A stretch of DNA of 64,000 bases from Thalassospiraceae bacterium LMO-JJ14 (GTDB lineage: Bacteria; Pseudomonadota; Alphaproteobacteria; Rhodospirillales; Casp-alpha2): NCBI GenBank assembly GCA_021555105.2, contig CP134604.1, positions 2,418,001-2,482,000 of the forward strand, read 5' to 3'. This document shows positions 49,151 through 60,124 of the stretch, piece by piece; the first letter of the stretch is position 1, and each line of letters starts with the position of its first letter. The notes below the pieces were generated by a model. That model did not search any database. It was not told where the DNA came from and worked only from the letters and a program-made list of their open reading frames with translations. Position numbers and translations under genes: made by a program.

Positions 49151-49903
49151 ATGGCTGATCGCACGACCCTGATTGCCGGCAACTGGAAAATGAACGCCAG
49201 CAGCGAAATGGCGATAACACTGACCGACGGCCTGAACGCCTGGCCGGGGGCCGCGAACGTTGAAATGCTGATCTGTCCGCCGTTTCCCTATCTGGGGCCG
49301 GTCGGCGCGATGATTTCCGAAAGCGACATCAAACTCGGCGCGCAGACCTGCCATGCCAATGCATCCGGTGCGCACACCGGCGACGTGGCGGCGGAAATGC
49401 TGGCCGATCTCGGCTGCAGCTACGTCATCGTCGGCCATTCCGAACGCCGCGCCGATCACGGTGAAACCGATGCCGATGTCTGCGCCCAGGCCACAGCCGC
49501 ACACCGGGCGGGGCTTTGCGCCATCGTCTGTGTCGGCGAAACCGAAGCCGAGCGCGATGCCGGCAAGACCCTCGATATCGTCGGGTCTCAGGTTGCGGCT
49601 TCAATCCCCGATGGTGCAACCGCCGATAACCTCGTCGTCGCCTACGAGCCAGTCTGGGCCATCGGCACCGGCCGCACGCCGACGAATGACGAAGTGCAGG
49701 AAGTCCACGCCGCCATTCGCGCCAGCCTGAGCGCTCGTTTCGGCGAGGTGGTGGCGGGCGGTGTGCGCCTGCTTTACGGCGGCTCTATGAAGCCGTCGAA
49801 CGCCGCCGAACTGCTCGCGTTGGCGGATGTCGACGGTGGCCTGATCGGCGGCGCCAGCCTGAAAGCCGAAGACTTCACGGCGATTGCCGACGCGGCGGGC
49901 TGA
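49151..49903 (+). CDS. tpiA: triose-phosphate isomerase
   Basis: 250-residue TIM barrel. LIAGNWKMN holds the active-site Asn/Lys, VIVGHSERR the histidine and [17 protein letters not shown] the catalytic glutamate. The phosphate loop appears as [16 protein letters not shown] and [14 protein letters not shown]. It is in glycolysis and gluconeogenesis. Its usual neighbour secG is displaced 5.2 kb downstream by an accessory insert, while eno lies beyond in the same orientation. Confidence 0.98.
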   Translation: MADRTTLIAGNWKMNASSEMAITLTDGLNAWPGAANVEMLICPPFPYLGPVGAMISESDIKLGAQTCHANASGAHTGDVAAEMLADLGCSYVIVGHSERRADHGETDADVCAQATAAHRAGLCAIVCVGETEAERDAGKTLDIVGSQVAASIPDGATADNLVVAYEPVWAIGTGRTPTNDEVQEVHAAIRASLSARFGEVVAGGVRLLYGGSMKPSNAAELLALADVDGGLIGGASLKAEDFTAIADAAG

Positions 49904-49934
49904 ATACACGCCTGACCCTCTCTACAAGCAAGCT

Positions 49935-49954
49935 CGGGTTAAGCAATTAACCCG
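49935..49954. repeat. perfect hairpin after tpiA
   Basis: CGGGTTAA-GCAA-TTAACCCG, an 8 bp perfect stem with a GNRA-type loop. There is no T-tract. It sits exactly at the left edge of the accessory insert and touches the first direct repeat copy. It may be a tpiA transcript end or part of the insertion site. Confidence 0.6.
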
Positions 49955-50037
49955 CCCATCCTTGCATAGCTTCCGATGAACGAACGATTGGAGGGCAGGG
50001 GTATGCGCGTTAAACTGGCAATCATGACCGGATGGAT
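49953..50037 (+). repeat. 85 bp direct repeat, copy 1
   Basis: Matches 51174-51258 at a constant offset of 1221 bases with six mismatches by eye. It contains the ribosome site and first 11-12 codons of the secreted-protein gene at 50003. The second copy carries the same start but a stop soon after. Confidence 0.9.
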
Positions 50038-50623
50038 GACACGAACAGCATTGTGCATCGCGCTGTTGATGAGCGCGGCAGCACCGGTGCGTGCCGATGA
50101 GGCGTCGACGGGCGGCCCGGCAAATGTGCCGCCGCCGCTTTTCCAAATGCGTTTTATCTATGCTGGGGATCAAACCAAAACGACGAGCAAATGCATAGGA
50201 AATCCGATCACGCCGCTGTGTGTGGCGGATACAAAATTCGCGCGAGATTTTTTCAATAATGACGAACAACTCGGCGAGATCGCCTGGGGGCAGAAGCCCG
50301 GCATTGAGGGAATAGAGTTAGAGGGAAAGAAGTCCTCTCGTGCGCATGACATGTGTTACCAGCTAATCGGCTACTGGTACCACCATGAGGGTGACAGCAA
50401 TTTTGAAAAGAACCCAATGTATAAACCCGGCGACGTCGCGCTTCAGTTTTACATTGGCGTTGTTGTAAACGATACGTGCGACTTATTTCATTTCGACGAC
50501 ATACCATATGAGCAAGGAATGCTAATCCGCAAAGGACCCTATGGCTGGCGGATTTATAATTGGCATCACGCGATAGATTATGTTCGGCAACCGGACTGTT
50601 ATCATTGTACAGATGAAAAATGA
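50003..50623 (+). CDS. unknown secreted protein
   Basis: 206 residues from the ATG at 50003, preceded by GGAGGGCAGGGG; an earlier in-frame ATG (49976) lacks a ribosome site. Clear Sec signal peptide (MRVKLAIMTGWMTRTALCIA...) with cleavage after APVRA near residue 33. The mature domain has five cysteines, including CHC near the end (DCYHC), and aromatic-rich stretches; no family recognised. The sequence becomes notably AT-rich after about 50150. It lies in the tpiA-secG insert, and a strong hairpin follows. Confidence 0.7.
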   Translation: MRVKLAIMTGWMTRTALCIALLMSAAAPVRADEASTGGPANVPPPLFQMRFIYAGDQTKTTSKCIGNPITPLCVADTKFARDFFNNDEQLGEIAWGQKPGIEGIELEGKKSSRAHDMCYQLIGYWYHHEGDSNFEKNPMYKPGDVALQFYIGVVVNDTCDLFHFDDIPYEQGMLIRKGPYGWRIYNWHHAIDYVRQPDCYHCTDEK

Positions 50624-50654
50624 TCGGATGGCCGCCGAAATTCAATAGATCGGG

Positions 50655-50690
50655 TGTGTGTCTGGCCTTGATCGGCCAGACACACATTTA
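50655..50690 (+). terminator. hairpin after the secreted-protein gene
   Basis: Perfect 13 bp stem TGTGTGTCTGGCC (50655-50667), loop TTGATC, GGCCAGACACACA (50674-50686), followed by TTTA. The short T-run makes it a probable rather than classic terminator. Confidence 0.7.
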
Positions 50691-50702
50691 ACTCAGCTTC
50701 GT

Positions 50703-51170
50703 TTAAAAAGCCGACCCGTCCCGAAAGCGATCGAACCGCGCCGCTTCCCCTTTTGCGGTCGCTTCGTTTCTAACATCATGTTTGCGAGCATCCGCGAGGG
50801 CGTCCATCAGGCGTTTTCGCGTTACTGGGTCCGCAGCCAGTTTTTGGTAAGCACCAAAGGTCTCCGGACCGACAGGACCATCCGCCTTTACGGCACCCGG
50901 CGTCACGGTGTTGATCGCATTTTGAACGACCCTTCCGCCTTGTCCGCTTGGTCTTTGCCGAAGCTCTCAACGGATTTCCGGTCAGACTGATCGATCCCAG
51001 CCCCGGGTCTGCGCCCGGGACAAGCTTTGGCCGGGGTCCAGAGCATCCGGTGAAACTGGATTCCGGCTTGCGCCGGAATGACGGGAAGAATTTTGCAACG
51101 TCTCGTTCAGCACCTTGCCCGCCTGACCGACGCGTTTCGTCAGACCGGCATTCACGGCGTTTGCGAAAAA
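50703..51170 (-). pseudogene. decayed gene relic, paralogous to part of the 850-residue protein, with PG-binding-like fragment
   Basis: No single frame spans it. One frame (51170 down to about 51060) reads AVNAGLTKRVGQAGKVLNE followed by SSRHSG and NPVSPDALDPG, matching AVSTGLTKIVHQAGKMLDE and the same repeat-encoded peptide in the gene at 52233-54785. Another frame (about 50960 to 50703) reads GRVVQNAINTVTPGAVKADG then PVGPETFGAYQKL, similar to the DGxxGPxT motif of phage-endolysin peptidoglycan-binding domains. The relic is cut off at its 5' side by direct repeat copy 2. This 725-base gap holds no other gene I can support. Confidence 0.6.
51006..51093. repeat. composite REP-like repeat in the relic
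   Basis: Contains GGTCTGCGCCCGGGACAAGC, then GGTCCAGAGCATCCGGTGAA, then TTCCGGCTTGCGCCGGAATG. The same blocks occur, rearranged, at 53952-54044 inside the 850-residue gene. It is in the same REP family as 14005-14030 and 17648-17677. Confidence 0.8.
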
Positions 51171-51173
51171 TCT

Positions 51174-51258
51174 CGCCCATCCTTGCATAGCCTTCGATGA
51201 ACGAACCGTTGGAGGGCAGGGGTATGCGCGTTAAACTGGCAATCATGACGAGATGGAT
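51174..51258 (+). repeat. 85 bp direct repeat, copy 2 (truncated gene start)
   Basis: Repeats 49953-50037. Its ATG at 51224 would encode MRVKLAIMTRWIAWPDGSA and then a stop, so it is a dead 5' fragment of a paralogue of the secreted-protein gene. Confidence 0.85.
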
Positions 51259-51347
51259 CGCTTGGCCGGATGGTTCGGCCTGATGATGACACCCGGGAAC
51301 GCCTCAAGGGCATTTATTATTGATTGCAGAAATGTGAGAATCTAAAG

Positions 51348-52208
51348 ATGTCCGGCAAAAAAAAGATCGAGCTAGCGCCACTAGGCTTCGCAGCTGTCTT
51401 CGTGATGCTTCTTTTTACCGGCGATCTGGCGAAACTGGCAAAGCAATGGTCCATCGGCAGAACTGAGCCTGCAGACACAGTCGGCGTTTCGGCAGAGCCG
51501 GCGTCCGATAAACCCCGCGCCGCATCTGCCGACATATCTCAGCCCGCCAATCCGCCTGTCCCGGATGACGGCGGCCTTCAAGGTGGCCTGAACGATCCGG
51601 GCGCTAAGGCAGACCTGTCGGCATCTGCCGACAACTTCATGGACCCCGCTTATCTGAAGTTCCGTCCCGGTGCGGAATCCCCACGCGTTCAGGAAGCAAT
51701 GCGGTTGGATGGCGCCAAGAATTACAAATCCGCATTCGAGATATTTTCAGAGGAAGCCAAAAATGGAAATCCACACGCACAGTTCATGATGGCCAAGTAC
51801 TTTGATCATGGGATTGGCCGACCGATTAATGTTCTGGAGGCCCTCAAATGGTACAGATTGGCGGCGTCAAATGGGCATATCGTCGCACACTACAATTTGG
51901 GTGTCATGTTCCAGACAGGCGATGGCGTCCCCGACAATTATCGGGATGCAATGAAGCATTACACCGTTGCTGCTGAAGCATGTTACTTAAACGCTCAAAA
52001 TAATCTTGGAATATTGTACGCGCGGTTACCCAAAAAAATTCGCGATTACGCTCAAGCGCATATGTGGTTGGAGATTGCTATTGCATTGGGTGACAAAAAA
52101 GCAAAAGAGGTCAACGACCTGCTGCGCCATAAGGTCACGATTTATACAGAATATGAGGCAGGCGTACGAAAAGCACAGGAGTGGCTTGAGAGCCACTCCT
52201 GTGAGTAG
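51348..52208 (+). CDS. Sel1-repeat protein with N-terminal membrane anchor
   Basis: 286 residues from the ATG at 51348 (MSGKKKIELAPLG); an upstream TTG at 51324 is possible and neither has a strong ribosome site. One transmembrane segment lies near residues 11-26, then a Pro/Ala-rich linker (about 45-95), then three Sel1/TPR-like repeats at about 120-240 with signatures GNPHAQFMMAKYFDHGIG, ALKWYRLAASNGHIVAHYNL and NAQNNLGILYARLPKK. Sel1 arrays mediate protein contacts, often in envelope signalling or effector systems. AT-rich, within the tpiA-secG insert. The binding partner is unknown. Confidence 0.75.
   Translation: MSGKKKIELAPLGFAAVFVMLLFTGDLAKLAKQWSIGRTEPADTVGVSAEPASDKPRAASADISQPANPPVPDDGGLQGGLNDPGAKADLSASADNFMDPAYLKFRPGAESPRVQEAMRLDGAKNYKSAFEIFSEEAKNGNPHAQFMMAKYFDHGIGRPINVLEALKWYRLAASNGHIVAHYNLGVMFQTGDGVPDNYRDAMKHYTVAAEACYLNAQNNLGILYARLPKKIRDYAQAHMWLEIAIALGDKKAKEVNDLLRHKVTIYTEYEAGVRKAQEWLESHSCE
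52174..52203 (+). terminator. hairpin overlapping the end of the Sel1 gene
   Basis: Perfect 13 bp stem CACAGGAGTGGCT-TGAG-AGCCACTCCTGTG. It encodes the last residues of the Sel1 protein, with the TAG stop three bases beyond. There is no T-tract. It may limit read-through into the convergent gene. Confidence 0.5.
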
Positions 52209-52232
52209 TATCGCCCACAAATTTATGCAGCA

Positions 52233-54785
52233 TCAATCATCAGGGCGAATTGCTTGGTCAATCGCCTGATCGGTGCCGAAGCCGACGATGTCGCCGACAA
52301 TTCCTCTGACCCGGCTGCCGACGGCATCGCCGCCGATGGAACCGACGAAATTGGCAATGCCGAACTGAAACGCCCGTTCGATGGCGTCATGGCCGGCTTC
52401 GGGATGTTTCTCCGCCCATTCCGCAAGCGCATTTGGATCGGTGATATCGACCCCGTCGCGGCGTGCCGCAGCCATACTTTCCTTACGGAGTGCCTGTGAA
52501 AACGCGGTCGCCGCAGCAGGCGCTGCGGCAACTGCCCCCATAGCAGGGCCCTTGACGGCGCCCCCCACACCAATCGCTGCGGATGCCGCTTTGTCGATCG
52601 TATCCTCCTTGCGCCTGGCGCGCGTTTCCAGCTTTTCTTCATGCGCAGCACCTTCGTGATCTATCTCCGGATGCGGCGGACGCGGAATGCGCGCGTATTC
52701 AGCAGCGGCAGCGCGCACCTTCTGAGCGCCATCCTGCATCCGCTGACGAATGCCATCGACACGTTCGCGTGCAGCCGGCAAGGCGGCTTTTGCTGAGCGG
52801 TCACCCTTGGCGGCTTCATTCGCCAGAAAGTCGGCTTTGAATTCAGCGCCTTCCAGTTGGGCCGCATTAACGGCTAGTCCGACAAAAGCGTCTTCGTACG
52901 CCATACGATGCTTACCGCGCGCCTCGGCGTTCGCCGTGCGTTCAGCTTCTGTGGTACGCCGGTAGTAAGTGGCCGATTCCTGCTGTGCACGACGGCGGAC
53001 AGGATCGTGTGCAAGGCCGTTCAGTTCGGCCTGAATTTTTCCGGCCTCCGATTTGTCGCCACGTTGAAGCGCATCGACCATATTGTGCGCCCGGCGTCGG
53101 GCATCCGTATCAAATGCGAACCCGCGGTCCATGCTGTCACGCAGCTTTTCCAGCCGGTCCTTGTCCAGATGCTCGTCCGCTCGTTGCGCTGCCTCGATCT
53201 CGCCAAGCGCATCAAGGGCGCTCTCGATCTTGGCCTTTTGCTCGTCCGCGCCGACACCCTGTCCTTCGATCTGGTCGCCATGACCGGACGGTGCCTCGGC
53301 GTCGCCGGGTTGCACATAAGCGGCCCCCCCTTCGGTCATGGGCTGCTCGGGAATGTTCCAGATATCACCCGGCGCATCCTGCGGCGCGGACGGTTCTCCG
53401 GTGTCGGGTGCCGCGCTGTGCTGATCCATTCCTGTTTCGGCTTTCGCCTTCAGTGGCATCATCTCCGGCTTGTCCCGGTCCGGACGATACAGCAAATCAC
53501 GCTGTACATCGCCGGGCTTTTCCTGACCGGGACGGTGCAGCATGTCCCGCCGTGCGTCGTCGGGATTGTCCAGGTCTTCAAGCCGCAACACTTTCGTGCG
53601 ACGGTCAGGGAGTGACCCGTCCATCGGCTGACCGGGCAGGCGGTCGGGCGGAAACTCGGAAATGACGCCGCCCCGGAGCAGCTCTTCGAGGCGGGTGCGG
53701 TCCTCGGCCCCGATGCCCTGGGCGGTGCGGCCGAACAGCTCTTGCGCCTGTTCGGGATCGCTCGCGTGCACCTGTTCGATCATGTCGGCGACCTCGTGCA
53801 CCGCTTTCGTCCCATCCGTGTTGATCGCGTCCACGGTGAAGCGGGGGAGATCGCCGACCGTGGTGCGGCGTTTCAGCGCATCCGCCGTGCGCCGGTTGGC
53901 GGCAATGGCCGCGTCGGAGAGTGTGATGGTTTTTCCATCCGCTACGGCACCGTCATTCCGGCGAAAGCCGGGGTCCAGAGCATCCGGTGAAACTGGATTC
54001 CGGCCGGAGCCTGTCCCGGGCGCAGACCCGGGGCCGGAATGACGTGAAGAGGAATTCAACGCCTCGTCCAGCATCTTACCCGCCTGATGGACGATCTTGG
54101 TCAGGCCCGTGCTCACGGCCTGTCTGGCCTCGATGGCCTGTTTGCGTGCGTCGGTGCTGGCTTTTTGTTGCGCGGCGGCTTGCTGCTCGCGTTGGCGGCG
54201 GCGTTGCTCGGCTTCCTCGTGCCGGGCGCGGGCCTGGGCGCGTTCGGCGTCTTCGCGGGCCTTGTCCAGCCGATGACGGTCCTGCGCCTTGCGATAATCG
54301 GAGCGGGTCTCGTCGCTCAGGTCCGCTTTCACCCGGGCCTCGGCGGCGGCGACGGCATTCTGCTTGGCATCGGCACGAAGTTCGGCGTTCAGGACCGCGT
54401 CTCCGGTAGCCGGTCGCGCGGGCGTCGCGGGCTGCGCCGGTGCGGGCTTCACGAAGCCCTGACCGGCAAGACGCGAGAACGTCTGCTCCGTCGGTCCGCC
54501 CGGATTGACCAGTCCGTCGCGCTTGAGGGTGCCGTCCATGCGTTCCTGCGCACCGATGATCCCCTTGAAGAGGGTGGCGTCGGCGTGCGATTGCGGCGCT
54601 TCCATCAGGCCGTTGGCGGTCAGCGCGCTTGAGACCTTCATGACGTCGCCGGGCGCATTGGCGGCGCCCATGCCGACAGAGCCGATAAGATCGGACGTGA
54701 CGGACTTGGTGGCGGATTTAGCCGTGGATTTAGATTGCAGGTTCTGCGTCGCTGCCTGCACAGCGGCATTGTCGGTGGTTCCCAT
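52233..54785 (-). CDS. unknown 850-residue Ala-rich protein with coiled coil and repeat-derived insert
   Basis: 850 residues from the ATG at 54785 with AGAGGAG upstream. No signal peptide. Residues 53-106 (ALTANGLM... RDGLVNPGGPTEQTFSRL) resemble the DGxxxPGGPTE module of alphaproteobacterial peptidoglycan-binding-like domains. A charged coiled coil spans about 135-225. Residues 246-279 are encoded by a palindromic repeat inserted in frame. Two tandem RDxLxRPxxxKP units lie at 413-440; a second helical region spans 515-730. Glycine/alanine-rich hydrophobic stretches at 733-765 and 808-837 recall glycine-zipper segments. No family is recognised; a cell-wall or toxin-like role is only a guess. 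Confidence 0.7.
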   Translation of the reverse strand: MGTTDNAAVQAATQNLQSKSTAKSATKSVTSDLIGSVGMGAANAPGDVMKVSSALTANGLMEAPQSHADATLFKGIIGAQERMDGTLKRDGLVNPGGPTEQTFSRLAGQGFVKPAPAQPATPARPATGDAVLNAELRADAKQNAVAAAEARVKADLSDETRSDYRKAQDRHRLDKAREDAERAQARARHEEAEQRRRQREQQAAAQQKASTDARKQAIEARQAVSTGLTKIVHQAGKMLDEALNSSSRHSGPGSAPGTGSGRNPVSPDALDPGFRRNDGAVADGKTITLSDAAIAANRRTADALKRRTTVGDLPRFTVDAINTDGTKAVHEVADMIEQVHASDPEQAQELFGRTAQGIGAEDRTRLEELLRGGVISEFPPDRLPGQPMDGSLPDRRTKVLRLEDLDNPDDARRDMLHRPGQEKPGDVQRDLLYRPDRDKPEMMPLKAKAETGMDQHSAAPDTGEPSAPQDAPGDIWNIPEQPMTEGGAAYVQPGDAEAPSGHGDQIEGQGVGADEQKAKIESALDALGEIEAAQRADEHLDKDRLEKLRDSMDRGFAFDTDARRRAHNMVDALQRGDKSEAGKIQAELNGLAHDPVRRRAQQESATYYRRTTEAERTANAEARGKHRMAYEDAFVGLAVNAAQLEGAEFKADFLANEAAKGDRSAKAALPAARERVDGIRQRMQDGAQKVRAAAAEYARIPRPPHPEIDHEGAAHEEKLETRARRKEDTIDKAASAAIGVGGAVKGPAMGAVAAAPAAATAFSQALRKESMAAARRDGVDITDPNALAEWAEKHPEAGHDAIERAFQFGIANFVGSIGGDAVGSRVRGIVGDIVGFGTDQAIDQAIRPDD
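53952..54044. repeat. REP-like repeat inserted in frame within a gene
   Basis: Begins GTCATTCCGGCGAAAGCCGG and ends GGGCCGGAATGAC, forming long inverted arms around the middle blocks AGCATCCGGTGAAACTGGAT and CCTGTCCCGGGCGCAGAC. It adds about 33 codons to the 850-residue protein without a frameshift or stop. Confidence 0.85.
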
Positions 54786-54818
54786 CTGGAAACTCCTCTG
54801 ATCAAAGTTGCTGAAATG

Positions 54819-54845
54819 AAAAAGGCCGCCCGGAAGGGGCGGCCT
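54819..54845 (-). terminator. leader terminator/attenuator of the 850-residue gene
   Basis: On the reverse strand: 9 bp stem AGGCCGCCC / GGGCGGCCT (arms 54845-54837 and 54831-54823), loop of five, then TTTTT. It lies only 34 bases before the start codon at 54785, so it would cut the transcript in the leader unless bypassed. Confidence 0.65.
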
Positions 54846-54883
54846 GGATCGGAAAGAGCGGACTTCGCAGTGTCCGGACAGAT

Positions 54884-54900
54884 CCCGGACCGGGTCCGGG
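54884..54900. repeat. short perfect palindrome in the leader
   Basis: CCCGGAC-CGG-GTCCGGG, a GC-rich palindrome of the same broad REP type, between the two leader terminators. A related GGCCCGGGA block follows at about 54916. Confidence 0.6.
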
Positions 54901-54927
54901 ACGTACCCGAAGCGAGGCCCGGGATAC

Positions 54928-54967
54928 AAAAAAGCCCCGGATTGCGGACACACTTGCCCCCGGGACT
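54928..54967 (-). terminator. second leader terminator, upstream
   Basis: On the reverse strand: AGTCCCGG (54967-54960), 19-base loop, CCGGGGCT (54940-54933) and a run of six T. It lies just after the probable promoter at 54976-55004, so a very short RNA would result. Confidence 0.55.
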
Positions 54968-54975
54968 TGAATCAC

Positions 54976-55004
54976 TTTTTAAATTAAACTTATCCGCGAG
55001 TCAA
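54976..55004 (-). promoter_or_regulatory. candidate promoter for the 850-residue gene
   Basis: Reverse strand -35 TTGACT (55004-54999), 17-base spacer, -10-like TAAAAA (54981-54976). The -35 is good and the -10 poor. The stretch 54786-55166 otherwise holds only hairpins and, on the forward strand, the secG leader; no gene was seen. Confidence 0.35.
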
Positions 55005-55166
55005 CATGACAAATTCGTGCACATGGGCCATTTATGCACGACCAGGACCGTGTCGCCGGAACATTGCGGGAAGGGCCGAACGGACCCATATGAAATCCGG
55101 GCTGGTCAAAACCCGCTGGAGCCGTTAGAACACGCCCCGTTCAAAGGTTCAGGAGACGAACGCACT

Positions 55167-55511
55167 ATGGAAACGGTTGTTCTCGTCATTCATCTGATTC
55201 TCGCCATCGCATTGGTGGCGGTGATCTTGATGCAACGCTCCGAAGGCGGCGCGCTCGGCATGGGCGGCAGCGGCGGAGGCGGCGGCGGTGGCTTCATGAG
55301 CGGCCGTGCGGCAGCGGATGTCCTGACCCGAACCACCGCCATCCTGGCGACCTGTTTCATCATCACCAGCATCACTTTGGCGATCATGGCGAGCCAGGGC
55401 CGCGAATCGGGATCGATTTTGGATCAGACTCCGCCCGCATCGTCGACCCCGGTGGCACCTTCGTCGACGCCGACGGTACCGCAGCCGACCGCACCGACAC
55501 CGCAAAACTAA
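55167..55511 (+). CDS. secG: preprotein translocase subunit SecG
   Basis: 114 residues from the ATG at 55167 with AGGAG upstream. Two transmembrane helices (about 3-22 and 53-73) flank the conserved VILMQRSEGGALGMGG loop and a glycine run, then a Ser/Pro/Thr-rich tail. It assists SecYEG protein export at the inner membrane. It normally follows tpiA directly and precedes pyrG in alphaproteobacteria; the second half of that order is intact here. Confidence 0.94.
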   Translation: METVVLVIHLILAIALVAVILMQRSEGGALGMGGSGGGGGGGFMSGRAAADVLTRTTAILATCFIITSITLAIMASQGRESGSILDQTPPASSTPVAPSSTPTVPQPTAPTPQN

Positions 55512-55575
55512 TGCAAAATCAAAGCCTCAGACCCTCCGGCCCAGTTGAGCCGGGGGTGCCCCCATGCGCGTGTAA

Positions 55576-57246
<1,671 letters not shown>

Positions 57247-57294
57247 AGCAGCAAAACCCTTTCCCCAAGCGGCGTTAGGCGCTATCAGAAGCGC

Positions 57295-59452
<2,158 letters not shown>

Positions 59453-59474
59453 AAACCGACAGCACACGTTTTGG

Positions 59475-59571
59475 CCGTCATCCCAAACTTGATTTGGGAT
59501 CCATGATTAAACAAGAAAAACCCGGTCCTGCCGGGTTTTTTTGTGGGTCCTGAATCAAGTTCAGGACGACG
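59475..59571. repeat. inverted pair of REP-like elements bracketing a terminator
   Basis: CCGTCATCCCAAACTTGATT-type element at 59475-59503 and its inverted partner TGGGTCCTGAATCAAGTTCA... at 59544-59571. The two are imperfect reverse complements of each other. The eno terminator sits between them. Confidence 0.8.
59515..59543 (+). terminator. eno terminator
   Basis: AAAAACCCGG (59516-59525), loop TCCTG, CCGGGTTTTTTT (59531-59542): 10 bp stem and a strong T-tract. The A-run makes it functional in both directions. Confidence 0.9.
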
Positions 59572-59591
59572 AAAGGGTTACCCCCACAACG

Positions 59592-59616
59592 AAAAAAGCC
59601 CGCTCGTAAGCGGGCC
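59592..59616 (-). terminator. rpmB terminator
   Basis: Reverse strand GCCCGCT-TACG-AGCGGGC (59615-59598) then six T (59597-59592). It is 30 bases past the rpmB stop. Confidence 0.9.
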
Positions 59617-59645
59617 TCTTCCATCAGGTTCTTTTCGCCGAAGCG

Positions 59646-59942
59646 TTAAGCGGCAGCGGCTTTCGCCTGCGCCTGCTTGATGCGGCGCTTTGCACGAACG
59701 GCTTTCGTGCTCAGCTTCTCATCGGCGGTTTTCAGAAGGTAGGCGTCAAGTCCGCCACCATGTTCAACCGTGCGGATACCATAGGCGGTGATACGGAAGC
59801 GAAGGTTTTCACCAAGCGTTTCCGACCACAGCGAAGTGGTCTGCAAGTTCGGCAGGAAACGGCGACGCGTCTTGTTCATCGCGTGGCTCACGTTGTTGCC
59901 GGTTTGAACGGTACGACCGGTCAGTTCACAGGTCTTGGACAT
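59646..59942 (-). CDS. rpmB: 50S ribosomal protein L28
   Basis: 98 residues from the ATG at 59942 ([20 protein letters not shown]); longer frames start outside the family. [18 protein letters not shown] and [21 protein letters not shown] are the alphaproteobacterial L28 pattern, somewhat longer than the E. coli form (78 residues). The CxxT-type zinc site is reduced to one Cys at the start. It is single-gene, with its own promoter and terminator. Confidence 0.96.
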   Translation of the reverse strand: MSKTCELTGRTVQTGNNVSHAMNKTRRRFLPNLQTTSLWSETLGENLRFRITAYGIRTVEHGGGLDAYLLKTADEKLSTKAVRAKRRIKQAQAKAAAA

Positions 59943-60041
59943 TGTCTCGGTCCTCAATCTCGGGCGACTTGCGCCAAATTCGTCTAAATCAAAAAATTTG
60001 GACCGCCCCATGTAGTGCACCGGCACGATCCATTGGACGGT

Positions 60042-60070
60042 CTTTTAGGGGCTTCACCCCATGCCGTCAA
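60042..60070 (-). promoter_or_regulatory. candidate rpmB promoter
   Basis: Reverse strand -35 TTGACG (60070-60065), 17-base spacer, -10 TAAAAG (60047-60042). The spacer contains GGGG-N5-CCCC, as does the cobS candidate promoter. About 100 bases precede the start. Confidence 0.4.
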
Positions 60071-60124
60071 GCGTTCCTTACAGCTTTCAGGGCCTGAAAA
60101 AGCACCGGAAACCGACAATCAGGC

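Noticed and set aside
54950-54975. Reverse-strand ATTCAAGTCCCGGGGGCA resembling a tRNA T-arm and 3' end
   Set aside because: The five bases on either side of the loop do not pair, and no anticodon or D arm lies upstream, so no tRNA was called. A tRNA-derived attachment site could not be supported.
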